From Pseudobutyrivibrio xylanivorans (lineage in GTDB: Bacteria > Bacillota > Clostridia > Lachnospirales > Lachnospiraceae): DNA of 64,000 bases. The notes under the pieces are model-generated. The model did no database searches and was not told the DNA's origin. It saw only the letters and a list, made by a program, of their open reading frames with translations. Made by a program: the position numbers and the translations under genes. Where the stretch lies: contig NZ_VTVE01000003.1 of assembly GCF_010906925.1 (NCBI RefSeq), forward strand, positions 393,662-457,661. Reading direction: 5' to 3'. Of the stretch, positions 9,794 to 18,102 are shown piece after piece (the stretch's first letter is position 1; each line of letters opens with the position of its first letter).

Positions 9794-11104
9794 ATGAGTG
9801 ACATGTATAACAACCAGAGCCAAGGCGAATCATTCTATCAGTGGACTCCTTACGATGATGGAAGACAGCCTAAGAAGCCTAAAAAACAAAAGACATTATT
9901 GAGCAAAGTCGGACAGACTGCGTTAGTAGCACTTGTATTCGGGTTGATTGCAGGCATTACATTTGAGTCTGTTGTTACCGTTTCCCATAAGATGTTTGGC
10001 AGAGATGTGGATATAGAGCAGACACAGACTTCAGATGATGAATCCGGACCTGTTACAAGTACGGATACAACAGAAGGAGCCACAACTGTCAGCAATATAG
10101 ATATTGCTACTGATGTTTCTGATATAACAGGCAATGTATTACCAGCAATTGTTCAGGTTACAAATGTAGGCCTAGTTGAGTACCAGACATTCTTTGGTAC
10201 TTATCAGCAGGAGGTCAATCAGGCTGGTTCAGGAATAATCATTTCACAGGATGACAAGAACATCTATATCGCTACTAACAATCACGTAGTTTCAGGAGCT
10301 GAGACTCTTACTATTACATTCAGCGATGGCGAGGCAGTTGAGGGTACTATTAAGGGTACAGATTCTTCTTGTGATTTAGCAGTTGTTTCAGTTCCAGTTA
10401 AGAAGATTCCAGAAAAAACACTTTCAACTATCAAGATTGCCACATTAGGTGATTCAGACAAGGTAGATGTTGGAGAGTTTGCTATAGTAGTTGGTAATGC
10501 TATGGGATATGGCACATCAGTTACTACTGGTATTGTTTCGGCTAAGGATAGAGAGGTATCTGTTGAGGATGATGCCGGCAATGTAGTTAACAACAAGCTG
10601 ATTCAGACAGATGCAGCAGTTAACCCTGGCAATTCAGGTGGTGCACTTCTTAATGCCAAGGGCGAGGTAATTGGTATCGTTTCAGTAAAGCTTGTCGATA
10701 CTCGTACAGAGGGCATGGGTTATGCTATACCTATTTCATTTGCTTGGGATATTATTAAGCAGATGATAGATAATGACGAGGTTTCAGCACTTGATGCATC
10801 TTATCTTGGAATAGCAGGATATGATGTTACAGCCGAGGATGCTGAAAAGTATGATGTTCCTCTTGGAATATATGTAATGAAGGTTGCTAAAGATTCCGGC
10901 GCCGAGGCAGCAGGCATAGAGGAGAAGGATGTAATTACATCATTTAATGGACGTACAGTTACATCTTTCAGCACTTTGGATAACATAATGAAATACATAC
11001 CTGCAGGCACTACTGTAGATGTAACAGTTGCAAAGGCATCTAACAACTACAAAGAAGAGACAGTTCAGGTTACTCTTACCCACAAGGCAGAGGACATGAG
11101 ATAA
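9794..11104 (+). CDS. htrA: HtrA/DegP-type membrane-anchored serine protease with PDZ domain
   Basis: The product is about 436 residues: a short cytosolic segment, one transmembrane helix (LVALVFGLIAGITFESVV), an acidic Ser/Thr linker, a trypsin-like domain and one C-terminal PDZ domain (from about LGIAGYDVT). The triad is readable as His in NNHVV, Asp in SSCDLAVV and Ser in NPGNSGGALL. It should degrade misfolded proteins outside the membrane. ATG at 9794 is chosen because GGAGG at 9782-9786 lies 7 bases before it; the in-frame ATG at 9773 has no ribosome binding site. Confidence 0.93.
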   Translation: MSDMYNNQSQGESFYQWTPYDDGRQPKKPKKQKTLLSKVGQTALVALVFGLIAGITFESVVTVSHKMFGRDVDIEQTQTSDDESGPVTSTDTTEGATTVSNIDIATDVSDITGNVLPAIVQVTNVGLVEYQTFFGTYQQEVNQAGSGIIISQDDKNIYIATNNHVVSGAETLTITFSDGEAVEGTIKGTDSSCDLAVVSVPVKKIPEKTLSTIKIATLGDSDKVDVGEFAIVVGNAMGYGTSVTTGIVSAKDREVSVEDDAGNVVNNKLIQTDAAVNPGNSGGALLNAKGEVIGIVSVKLVDTRTEGMGYAIPISFAWDIIKQMIDNDEVSALDASYLGIAGYDVTAEDAEKYDVPLGIYVMKVAKDSGAEAAGIEEKDVITSFNGRTVTSFSTLDNIMKYIPAGTTVDVTVAKASNNYKEETVQVTLTHKAEDMR

Positions 11105-11163
11105 AGCATCAGGCTACTGAGGATTCAGAAACTGATGCCTGGATTTAAATAATAAATATTATT

Positions 11164-11194
11164 GAGTGAAGCCAGTTGGCTTCACTCTTTTTTT
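11164..11194 (+). terminator. Strong intrinsic terminator after htrA
   Basis: GAGTGAAGCCA (11164-11174) and TGGCTTCACTC (11177-11187) form an 11-bp perfect stem with a very tight loop, followed by TTTTTTT. Confidence 0.88.
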
Positions 11195-11313
11195 AATTTA
11201 ATGAGTATATGGGTTGACTAAGAGGTATTGGAGTAGTATATTACTACCATGAATAGACCGAATTTTTATTTGGTGCCGGAATAAATTGAACTGTAATTGT
11301 TGGGAGATAAAAG

Positions 11314-12150
11314 ATGGTTGAATATGACAAAGAGAGCAGCAAAATTGTATTAATTATAATCTTAATTTTTATAGTAGTGTTTGTACTAAAGAGCTTTGAT
11401 ATGGAACTAGAGAATAAAAAGTCTATAGAAAATAATAAAACAGAAATAGCATATACAGAAGAAGAGTTCCAGAAGATAAGCGAAAAGAGTGAAAATGAGT
11501 TTACAGTTGAAGAATACAAAAAATATACTAATGCAGGAAGAGAGTATTACAGTTATAAGGAACTGGAACCAGAGGGTGTAATTGGTGTTGTGGTAGATGT
11601 TGTAGAAAAAAGAAACAATGCTGATTCTATAATTATTGCAGATGCTATGGATAGTCCAGTAGATCAGCAAATTAGAGTGTTCTGTTCTAAAGATTATAGT
11701 GTTGGAGACAAAGTGCTAGTGAAAGGAAGTTTTCGATTCGGTTCACCTAGGACGGAGTTAACAAAATATGAGATGTATGAGTATGATCGGTGGAGAGGGA
11801 CTCCTTCTATTGAAATTATTGAAAATGATGAAGAAGAATTAGATTCAGTTCAAAGTGTTTCTGAAACAATCAAAAAGGCAAATGTTTATACAAGCACTTC
11901 GGTTAATACTGTATCAGGTACCATAATTGAATATCAGGGCAATTATTATCTGAGGGATGATAATGAACTTAGTGATGACCATATGATAGCAGTAAGTTTT
12001 GCTCCTGATCAGACATTTGAAGTATTAGATAAAGTTAAAGTGCGGGGATACTTTAATCCACTGGAAATCGGTTATTGTATGGATTTTTATAGAATTTATG
12101 CAAATGATTATATTGATTTGTCGGATGCAGAAATAATAGAAAGATATTAA
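11314..12150 (+). CDS. Unknown membrane-anchored protein with two OB-like segments
   Basis: I do not recognise a named family. The 278-residue protein has one N-terminal transmembrane helix (residues 10-27, KIVLIIILIFIVVFVL) and an extracellular part. Two segments have the same pattern: GVIGVVVDVVEKRN...VFCSKDYSVGDKVLVKGSF near 90-145, and TVSGTIIEYQGNYYL...FEVLDKVKVRGYF near 205-250. Both look like the beta-barrel of an OB fold (a G-x-V start and a final xGDKVxVxGxF strand). A GGGAG site precedes the ATG. Codon use is more A/T-rich than in htrA. It lies 4 bp before the next unknown anchored protein, so the two probably act together. Confidence 0.65.
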   Translation: MVEYDKESSKIVLIIILIFIVVFVLKSFDMELENKKSIENNKTEIAYTEEEFQKISEKSENEFTVEEYKKYTNAGREYYSYKELEPEGVIGVVVDVVEKRNNADSIIIADAMDSPVDQQIRVFCSKDYSVGDKVLVKGSFRFGSPRTELTKYEMYEYDRWRGTPSIEIIENDEEELDSVQSVSETIKKANVYTSTSVNTVSGTIIEYQGNYYLRDDNELSDDHMIAVSFAPDQTFEVLDKVKVRGYFNPLEIGYCMDFYRIYANDYIDLSDAEIIERY

Positions 12151-12154
12151 TAGT

Positions 12155-12964
12155 ATGAATAAAAAAGAGAAAATAAAGAAAGCTATATTAATATTGGTAA
12201 CATTGTTAATTCTTTTTCCAATAGTCTTTAATAAAAGATTTTGCAAATTAACAGTGGGCTTATCATTATATTTAAAGTATGGGGCGGTGGTCAAAGAAAT
12301 AGAAATGTCTGACTGTTATGATTCTCAACTATATGATGAGATAAGATATTTTGAAGGTACAACTACGGAAGGAGTAGATTTTACTGGTAGATGCAATGTC
12401 GTAGGATTAATTGAAGAGGAAAGCTATTGCCATTGCTACTATAGCGAAGAAATCTTAGATAAAGTAGCTACGGTATTAGACAAAAATGGAATTACTGATT
12501 ATTGGCTAATAGATGAAGCTAGTGAAATATACGATTTAGAATTAATTCCATCTAAAGCAAAAACCTATGAAGAATATAAGGCTGAAAATGATAGTATAGG
12601 TTATAATCCTCATAATTTATTTGTTCTTACAAAAAATGAGTATGAACAGGATACATATAAAAAGTTATTAAGTGAAATATATTCACAACTTGATGTAGAG
12701 TATTATTTGGAATTCGTAAAAGTTAACAATAAGCAATTTCAGGCCGCGGAAAATTACGGACATTATTTTACATTAGTGAAGGATAGATCATATGATATAT
12801 CAGACGCATGTAAATATTTTATTGATAGTTGTGGAACTTGCGATTTTCTTTTAACAAGATGTACTCAAGAGAATGTAAGTTTGTCGAACGGATTCGGTTT
12901 CTACAAAACATATGATGCTGATGGCAATTTAATAGATTATGTTGAGTTTGATTGTTCAAATTGA
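12155..12964 (+). CDS. Unknown membrane-anchored protein
   Basis: This 269-residue protein has one N-terminal transmembrane helix (residues 9-26, AILILVTLLILFPIVF) and an extracellular, acidic, Tyr- and Cys-containing part. I do not recognise the family. It contains two close cysteine groups (ESYCHCYYSEE near 91, and CKYFIDSCGTCDFLLTRC near 220-237) that could form disulfides. It is 4 bp downstream of the OB-like protein gene with only a weak ribosome binding site, so expression is probably coupled to it. Codon use is markedly A/T-rich, which could mark a recently acquired pair. Confidence 0.6.
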   Translation: MNKKEKIKKAILILVTLLILFPIVFNKRFCKLTVGLSLYLKYGAVVKEIEMSDCYDSQLYDEIRYFEGTTTEGVDFTGRCNVVGLIEEESYCHCYYSEEILDKVATVLDKNGITDYWLIDEASEIYDLELIPSKAKTYEEYKAENDSIGYNPHNLFVLTKNEYEQDTYKKLLSEIYSQLDVEYYLEFVKVNNKQFQAAENYGHYFTLVKDRSYDISDACKYFIDSCGTCDFLLTRCTQENVSLSNGFGFYKTYDADGNLIDYVEFDCSN

Positions 12965-13002
12965 TTTATTTTATAAATATCCTCCTAGAAACAAAATAGG
13001 TA

Positions 13003-13011
13003 TGGTACAAT
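13003..13011 (+). promoter_or_regulatory. Extended -10 promoter of the VanZ-like gene, possibly leaderless
   Basis: TGGTACAAT is an extended -10 (TGn-TACAAT) ending at 13011. The ATG at 13019 lies 7 bases further, where transcription would normally start, and there is no Shine-Dalgarno sequence. No convincing -35 is seen. Confidence 0.5.
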
Positions 13012-13018
13012 ACCACTT

Positions 13019-13462
13019 ATGAATAAGAAGAAAATTGTTATTAGAATTGTTATTGTCCTGTGGCTTTGTTTGATCTGGGGTCATAGCTTACAGCCGGCAG
13101 TGGTGTCGGAGCAGGAGAGTGGATATTTCCTGGATTTTTTAATTAAATATTTGCCTGCTATATTTGATAATGAGGCAGGGATGTTTATCCTGAGAAAATC
13201 GGCTCATTTCATGGAGTATTTTATTCTTGGATTTTTGCTTTGCGGTGAATTTATTTCATATTTACGAGGATTCATCCAGAGGCTTTCGGTCCCTGTTTTA
13301 GTGGGGCTATTTGTAGCATTTATAGATGAGACGATTCAGCTTTTTGTTGTGGGACGTTCAGGTGAAATCAGAGATATGTGGATTGATTTTGCTGGAGTGG
13401 CACTTGCCACACTTATTATGCTTGCAATCTCAGGAAATAGAAGAGGCTCTAGAAGATACTAG
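13019..13462 (+). CDS. VanZ-like family membrane protein
   Basis: This 147-residue protein has about four transmembrane helices and the VanZ family landmarks: SLQP after helix 1, the KSAHFMEYFILGFL motif, and DETIQLFVVGRSGEIRDMWIDFAG. VanZ-like proteins are small membrane proteins; one gives low-level teicoplanin resistance, but most have no known activity. The length is normal for a single-domain member. It has an extended -10 immediately upstream and no ribosome binding site, so it may be translated from a leaderless message. Confidence 0.85.
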   Translation: MNKKKIVIRIVIVLWLCLIWGHSLQPAVVSEQESGYFLDFLIKYLPAIFDNEAGMFILRKSAHFMEYFILGFLLCGEFISYLRGFIQRLSVPVLVGLFVAFIDETIQLFVVGRSGEIRDMWIDFAGVALATLIMLAISGNRRGSRRY

Positions 13463-13514
13463 AATAAATATTTGCCGTTTTTATTTGGTAATTACATTTT
13501 TCTAGAGGGGCAAA

Positions 13515-13525
13515 TATGGTAAACT
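13515..13525 (+). promoter_or_regulatory. Possible extended -10 promoter of the carbamate kinase unit
   Basis: TATGGTAAACT repeats the TATGG-TAnAnT pattern seen before the VanZ gene. Transcription from here would begin near 13532 and give a leader of about 100 nt containing the folded element at 13552-13624. Confidence 0.35.
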
Positions 13526-13551
13526 ATCTATATAAAAATATGGTCGGATAA

Positions 13552-13624
13552 GTAATGCACAAGAGCCCTAAGCACCAGCGGAATCGGTGAGAGCGAGGGC
13601 ATTACATAAGGCAGCATAGGGAGG
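13552..13624 (+). ncRNA. Candidate structured leader (possible translational switch) of arcC
   Basis: Three nested pairings are visible: GTAATG (13552-13557) with CATTAC (13600-13605), CCCT (13566-13569) with AGGG (13596-13599), and CACC (13573-13576) with GGTG (13586-13589). The same CCCTA (13566-13570) can instead pair with TAGGG (13617-13621), which overlaps the Shine-Dalgarno GGGAGG (13619-13624). Two exclusive folds, one hiding the ribosome site, is the usual logic of a translational riboswitch. It does not match the riboswitch consensus sequences I could recall. Confidence 0.45.
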
Positions 13625-13630
13625 AAAGAC

Positions 13631-14563
13631 ATGAGCAAGAAGAGAATAGTTATTGCACTTGGACATGATGCACTTGGCACTACAGTTTTAGAGCAGTGGA
13701 ACGCTACAAAGCGTACAGCTGTTGCAGTGGCAGAATTTATTAAGCAGGATTATCAGGTGGTTATCACTCACAGTAATGGACCACAGGTTGGCATGATTCA
13801 CACAGCTCTTTCAGAGTTCTACCAGAATCATCCAGATTACACACCTACTCCTATGTCAGTTTGTTCTGCAATGAGCCAGGGTTACATCGGATATGATTTG
13901 CAGCAGGCTATTCGCTCAGAGCTAGTTGGTAGAGGCATTTACAAGCCAGTTTCTACAGTTCTTACTCAGGTGACAGTTGATCCTTATGATGAGGCCTTCT
14001 ACAAGCCTACTAAAATAATTGGTCGTGTTATGACAGCTGAGGAGGCTGACGCTGAGGAGGCAAAGGGCAATCACACAGTTAAGGTAGAGGGAGGCTATCG
14101 CCGTATAGTAGCTGCTCCAAAGCCAATGGAGATTGTTGAGATTGATGCTATCAAGGCACTCTGTGATGCAGACCAGGTTGTCATCGCAGCAGGTGGTGGC
14201 GGTATCCCAGTTCTCTCACAGGACAACAAGCTTAAGGGTGCTTCTGCAGTAGTTGAAAAGGATACAGCAGCTGGACTTCTTGCATCAGAGCTTGATGCAG
14301 ACATGCTTGTAATACTTACTTCTGTTTCAAAGGTTTGCAAGAACTTTGGCAAGGACAATGAGGAGCCTCTTGATTATATTTCTGTTTCAGAGGCTAAGAA
14401 GATGCTTGAGGCAGGAGAGTTTGGCGCTACAGATATGGCTCCAAAGATTCAGGCAGCTATCGAGTACATTGGAGATTCAGCAATCCGCAAGGTACTTATT
14501 ACAAAGCTTTCTGACGCTGGCAATGCAGTTGGCGGTCAGACAGGTACAATGATTGGTAAATAA
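13631..14563 (+). CDS. arcC: Carbamate kinase
   Basis: This 310-residue enzyme of the amino acid kinase family has the normal length. It shows IALGHDAL at the N-terminus, HSNGPQVG near residue 53, VAAGGGGIPV near 194, EKDTAAGLLA near 217, and the ending SDAGNAVGGQTGTMI. It interconverts carbamoyl phosphate plus ADP with carbamate plus ATP, usually for ATP synthesis from arginine, citrulline or purine breakdown. No arginine deiminase or ornithine carbamoyltransferase lies next to it, so the carbamoyl phosphate source is not shown here. GGGAGG precedes the ATG by 6 bases and may be masked by the leader fold. Confidence 0.95.
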   Translation: MSKKRIVIALGHDALGTTVLEQWNATKRTAVAVAEFIKQDYQVVITHSNGPQVGMIHTALSEFYQNHPDYTPTPMSVCSAMSQGYIGYDLQQAIRSELVGRGIYKPVSTVLTQVTVDPYDEAFYKPTKIIGRVMTAEEADAEEAKGNHTVKVEGGYRRIVAAPKPMEIVEIDAIKALCDADQVVIAAGGGGIPVLSQDNKLKGASAVVEKDTAAGLLASELDADMLVILTSVSKVCKNFGKDNEEPLDYISVSEAKKMLEAGEFGATDMAPKIQAAIEYIGDSAIRKVLITKLSDAGNAVGGQTGTMIGK

Positions 14564-14578
14564 TAAAATGGATATATG

Positions 14579-14616
14579 ACAGCATCGTCAGATAATGGCG
14601 GTGCTGTTTTTTGTTT
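14579..14616 (+). terminator. Intrinsic terminator after arcC
   Basis: ACAGCATCG (14579-14587) pairs with CGGTGCTGT (14599-14607) with one G-T pair, followed by TTTTTTGTTTTTT. Confidence 0.85.
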
Positions 14617-14687
14617 TTTACAGAGCTATAAATGAATTTATGGAGTTAGTTTATCCCACAAAAAATTAAAAATGTGAAACATTAGTT

Positions 14688-14722
14688 AGTTGCTTGCAAC
14701 TGTAGTTAGAAGGTGGTATATT
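14688..14722 (+). promoter_or_regulatory. Promoter of the feo operon with overlapping palindromic operator
   Basis: TTGCAA (14694-14699) and TATATT (14717-14722) are spaced 17 bp apart. The perfect palindrome AGTTGCTTGCAACT (14688-14701) covers the -35, the position expected for a repressor. By context the regulator may be an iron-dependent repressor of the DtxR or Fur group, but the sequence is not a textbook Fur box. Confidence 0.5.
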
Positions 14723-14778
14723 ATATTTGCGTTAGAAGGAGCTAACACGAATTATATAAATGAAATCGAGGTTAGATA

Positions 14779-14991
14779 ATGATGCCATTAGTTGTAGCAC
14801 CAGCTGGTGAAGAACAATTGATTAAGAGAATCGGTGGTAGCGAAGTGGTTAAGCGCCATTTACAGGAGCTTGGATTTGTTCCGGGCAGCTATGTCACTGT
14901 GGTAAGTGAGATTGGAGGCAATCTCATTGTCAATGTAAAGGAATCTAGAGTGGCTGTAGATAAGCAGCTTGCTCAGAAGATAATGGTTTAA
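14779..14991 (+). CDS. feoA: FeoA family protein, first copy
   Basis: This 70-residue SH3-like protein shows the FeoA pattern LGFVPGSYVTVVSE followed by GNLIVNVKESRVAVDK. FeoA is a small cytosolic partner of the FeoB iron transporter. GAGG at 14768-14771 precedes the ATG by 7 bases. It is 15 bp upstream of a second feoA, and the two share only the general fold pattern, so they may have separate roles at FeoB. Confidence 0.9.
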   Translation: MMPLVVAPAGEEQLIKRIGGSEVVKRHLQELGFVPGSYVTVVSEIGGNLIVNVKESRVAVDKQLAQKIMV

Positions 14992-15006
14992 AAAGGAGAG
15001 AAAATT

Positions 15007-15225
15007 ATGACACTGAAGGATGTTAAGACCGGTGACACCGCAAAAGTTGTAAAAGTTTGCGGCGAAGGCGCGGTAAAGCGCAGAATTATGGACATGGGAA
15101 TCACAAAGGGCGTAGAAATTTTTGTTCGCAAGGTCGCACCACTTGGAGATCCTGTTGAGGTAACAGTTAGAGGTTACGAGCTCTCAGTACGTAAGGCTGA
15201 CGCTGAGATGATTGAAGTAGAGTAG
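15007..15225 (+). CDS. feoA: FeoA family protein, second copy
   Basis: This 72-residue FeoA domain has KRRIMDMGITKGVEIFVRKVAPLGDP and VTVRGYELSVRKADAEMI patterns typical of the family. It lies between the first feoA and feoB with short gaps (15 and 12 bp), which defines a single transcription unit. The AAAGGAG site upstream is strong. Confidence 0.92.
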   Translation: MTLKDVKTGDTAKVVKVCGEGAVKRRIMDMGITKGVEIFVRKVAPLGDPVEVTVRGYELSVRKADAEMIEVE

Positions 15226-15237
15226 GAGGAAAGAAAA

Positions 15238-17613
15238 GTGGGAATAAGAATTGCGTTAGCAGGTAATCCAAACTGCGGTAAAACAACATTATTTAATGCC
15301 CTTACTGGATCAAACCAGTTTGTGGGTAACTGGCCAGGTGTTACTGTAGAGTACAAAGAGGGAAAATATAAGGGAGATAAGGAAGTTAAAATCGTTGACC
15401 TTCCAGGTATTTATTCTCTTTCTCCATACACTTTAGAGGAAGTTGTATCTAGAAATTATCTTATCGATGAGAAGCCTGAGGCAATCATCAATGTTATTGA
15501 TGGTACAAACCTTGAGCGAAATCTCTATCTTACAACTCAGATTGTTGAGCTTGGTATTCCAGTAGTTATCGCTATCAACATGATGGATGTGGTTGAGAAA
15601 AATGGCGATAAAATTAATACAAAGAAGCTTTCAGAGGAGATTGGTGTTCCTGTAATCGAGATTTCTGCTCTTAAGAACAGAGGTCTTAAGGAAATCGTTG
15701 ATGCAGCAGTTAAGGTAGCTAAGGAAGCTAAGCCACAGTCTCCAAAACATAGATTTAATGGTTCTGTTGAGCATGCATTTGCTCATATTGAGGAGCTTTG
15801 CTTACATGGCATCGAGGACGAGAATGTTCAGAGATGGTATTCAATTAAGTTATTTGAGAGAGACGAAAAGATTCAGGAGAAGCTTGGTCTTTCTTCAGAT
15901 GTAATTGACCATATCGAAAAGGATATTGCTTCTTGCGAGAAGGAGCTTGATGATGATGCAGAGTCAATCATAACAGGTGAGAGATACAATTACATCGGCA
16001 CAATTATCAATGACTGCGTTAAGAAGGCTGCAAAGGGTCTTACTATTTCAGACAAGATTGATAAGGTAGTTACAAACAGATGGCTTGCACTTCCAATATT
16101 TGCAGTAGTAATGTGGCTTGTATACTACATCTCAGTTACAACAGTTGGTACATGGGCTACTGACTGGGCAAATGATGGTGTGTTTGGCGATGGATGGCAT
16201 TTATTTGCTATCGGCTCTAGCGATTACGCTGATGCAGCTGATGAGTTTACAGCAAATCAGCTTATTGTAGATGGATATGATTTATATGTAGAGGAAAATG
16301 GCTCAGAGCCTACTGGTGATTTTGAGTATCCAGTAGAGGATGAGGAGACAGCAGCTGTTGATTACGAGACAGCTAGCCTTGATGATTATGCAGCAGCAAA
16401 GGCATATGTTGAGTCAAATGAGGAGCCAGATCCAGCAAATTATGGTGTATGGATTCCAGGTGTTCCTGTATTTGTAGAGGCTGGTCTTGATGCTATAGGA
16501 TGTAATGATGTGGTTAAGGGACTTATCCTTGACGGTATTGTAGCTGGTGTTGGTGCAGTTCTTGGATTCGTTCCACAGATGCTTGTACTTTTCATCTTCC
16601 TTGCATTCCTTGAGGCATGCGGTTACATGGCCAGAGTTGCATTCATCATGGACCGTATTTTCAGAAAGTTTGGTCTTTCAGGTAAGTCATTCATTCCAAT
16701 GCTTATCGGTACAGGTTGTGGTGTCCCTGGTATCATGGCATCACGTACTATCGAAAACGATAGAGACCGTAAGATGACAATCATGACAACAACATTTATT
16801 CCATGTGGAGCTAAGCTTCCATTTATCGCAATGGTAGCTGGTGCTATCTTTGGTGGCGCTTCATGGGTTGCTCCATCAGCATACTTCCTTGGAATATTTG
16901 CAATTATCACTTCAGGAATCATGCTTAAGAAGACAAAGATGTTTGCTGGCGACCCAGCACCATTTGTTATGGAGCTTCCAGCTTACCACTGGCCAACACT
17001 TGGCAATGTTCTCCGTAGCATGTGGGAGCGTGGCTGGTCATTTATCAAAAAAGCTGGTACAATCATCTTACTTTCAACAATCGTAGTTTGGTTCTGTACA
17101 TTCTTCGGTGTTGTTGATGGCGCATTCACAATGCTTGAGGAAGATCAGATTGATCACTCAATTCTTGCAGGACTTGGCAGATGCCTTGCATGGATTTTCA
17201 TTCCACTTGGCTTTGGCGATTGGGAGGCAACAGTTGCTTCAATCACAGGTCTTGTTGCTAAGGAGAATATCGTAGGTACACTTGCTATTATCTACGGTGC
17301 AGCAGGCGATGTTTATGAGACAATGCGTGCAGCATTTACAGATGCTTCAGGTTTTGCATTCCTTGCATTCAACCTTCTTTGCGCTCCTTGCTTCGCAGCT
17401 ATGGGTGCAATCAAGCGTGAGATGAACAATACTAAGTGGTTCTGGAGAGCTATCGGATATCAGTGTGGTTTCGCATGGGTAATTGGACTTATCGTATATC
17501 AGGTAGGTAAGGTATTCACAGGCGAGGGATTCACTGTGGGCACAATCTTTGGAATCGCAGCTATCTGTGTACTCCTTTATGGATTGTTCCGCAAAGATAA
17601 GTACAATAAATAA
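15238..17613 (+). CDS. feoB: Ferrous iron transport protein B with an acidic loop insertion
   Basis: This 791-residue protein starts with GTG after AGGAGG. The N-terminal G domain has GNPNCGKTT (P-loop), a DLPGIYSL switch and INMMD. A helical spacer follows, then the membrane domain with gate motifs (GCGVPGIMASR, and FIPCGAKLPF). It imports Fe2+ across the inner membrane. Between the first and second membrane segments (about residues 320-405) there is an acidic, Ala/Asp/Glu/Tyr-rich insertion with many DYA and EEP patches, predicted to be extracellular. Usual FeoB proteins have a short loop there. A Cys-rich small partner gene follows. Confidence 0.96.
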   Translation: MGIRIALAGNPNCGKTTLFNALTGSNQFVGNWPGVTVEYKEGKYKGDKEVKIVDLPGIYSLSPYTLEEVVSRNYLIDEKPEAIINVIDGTNLERNLYLTTQIVELGIPVVIAINMMDVVEKNGDKINTKKLSEEIGVPVIEISALKNRGLKEIVDAAVKVAKEAKPQSPKHRFNGSVEHAFAHIEELCLHGIEDENVQRWYSIKLFERDEKIQEKLGLSSDVIDHIEKDIASCEKELDDDAESIITGERYNYIGTIINDCVKKAAKGLTISDKIDKVVTNRWLALPIFAVVMWLVYYISVTTVGTWATDWANDGVFGDGWHLFAIGSSDYADAADEFTANQLIVDGYDLYVEENGSEPTGDFEYPVEDEETAAVDYETASLDDYAAAKAYVESNEEPDPANYGVWIPGVPVFVEAGLDAIGCNDVVKGLILDGIVAGVGAVLGFVPQMLVLFIFLAFLEACGYMARVAFIMDRIFRKFGLSGKSFIPMLIGTGCGVPGIMASRTIENDRDRKMTIMTTTFIPCGAKLPFIAMVAGAIFGGASWVAPSAYFLGIFAIITSGIMLKKTKMFAGDPAPFVMELPAYHWPTLGNVLRSMWERGWSFIKKAGTIILLSTIVVWFCTFFGVVDGAFTMLEEDQIDHSILAGLGRCLAWIFIPLGFGDWEATVASITGLVAKENIVGTLAIIYGAAGDVYETMRAAFTDASGFAFLAFNLLCAPCFAAMGAIKREMNNTKWFWRAIGYQCGFAWVIGLIVYQVGKVFTGEGFTVGTIFGIAAICVLLYGLFRKDKYNK

Positions 17614-17723
17614 TAAAATGATTACACTGATTACGATGACAAGCATTTATGTTCTCTGCTAGACTACATGTCTTGCTTGAGAATAAAATAGCTTGTTATC
17701 TACCAGTGATTATTAGCAGTACA

Positions 17724-17740
17724 CGTCAGCTTGGCTGACG
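17724..17740 (+). other. Small hairpin upstream of the Cys-rich Feo protein gene
   Basis: CGTCAGC and GCTGACG flank a TTG loop, with no T-tract. It lies between feoB and the small downstream gene and could be an RNA-processing or stability element. Confidence 0.4.
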
Positions 17741-17756
17741 ATTTGAGGTAATTAAT

Positions 17757-17900
17757 ATGGGTACAGTTATAGTAGTATTAATTTTAGCGTTGGTCGTTGG
17801 CGCGATTGTGCGTTCAATGGTTAAGGCTCACAAGCGTGGTGAACACCCAGCTTGCGGTGGTGACTGTGGTCATTGTGGCGGAAGTTGTGGGTGCCACTAA
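17757..17900 (+). CDS. FeoB-associated Cys-rich membrane protein
   Basis: This 47-residue protein starts at ATG 17757 after TTGAGGTA. It has one transmembrane helix (VIVVLILALVVGAIV) followed by a basic patch and a short cysteine- and glycine-rich tail with CGGDCGHCGG and CGC near the end. This layout matches the small FeoB-associated Cys-rich proteins found after feoB in Clostridia. The five cysteines and two histidines could bind iron delivered through FeoB. It is the last gene of the operon before a clear terminator. Confidence 0.85.
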   Translation: MGTVIVVLILALVVGAIVRSMVKAHKRGEHPACGGDCGHCGGSCGCH

Positions 17901-17972
17901 ATTTAATATTAAAAATATAGTTCTTTTACCGATATAATATTTGTAGGATTATAACTTAGTAAAAGGATTTAC

Positions 17973-18010
17973 GGGTATCAATGGATTGAAGTCTGTTGAT
18001 ACCCTTTTTT
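17973..18010 (+). terminator. Intrinsic terminator of the feo operon
   Basis: GGGTATCAA (17973-17981) pairs with TTGATACCC (17996-18004), followed by TTTTTT. Confidence 0.88.
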
Positions 18011-18102
18011 ATTGGGATATAGCTCTGCTTGAGATGGTAAGCAACAATTGAAGACTCCTATATTTTTATTTAAGAAAATATTAATGAAAGGGCGTGGGAT
18101 TA

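Noticed and set aside
14779..15225. The two feoA genes as one gene broken by a frameshift
   Set aside because: Each has its own ribosome site, start, stop and a complete FeoA domain.
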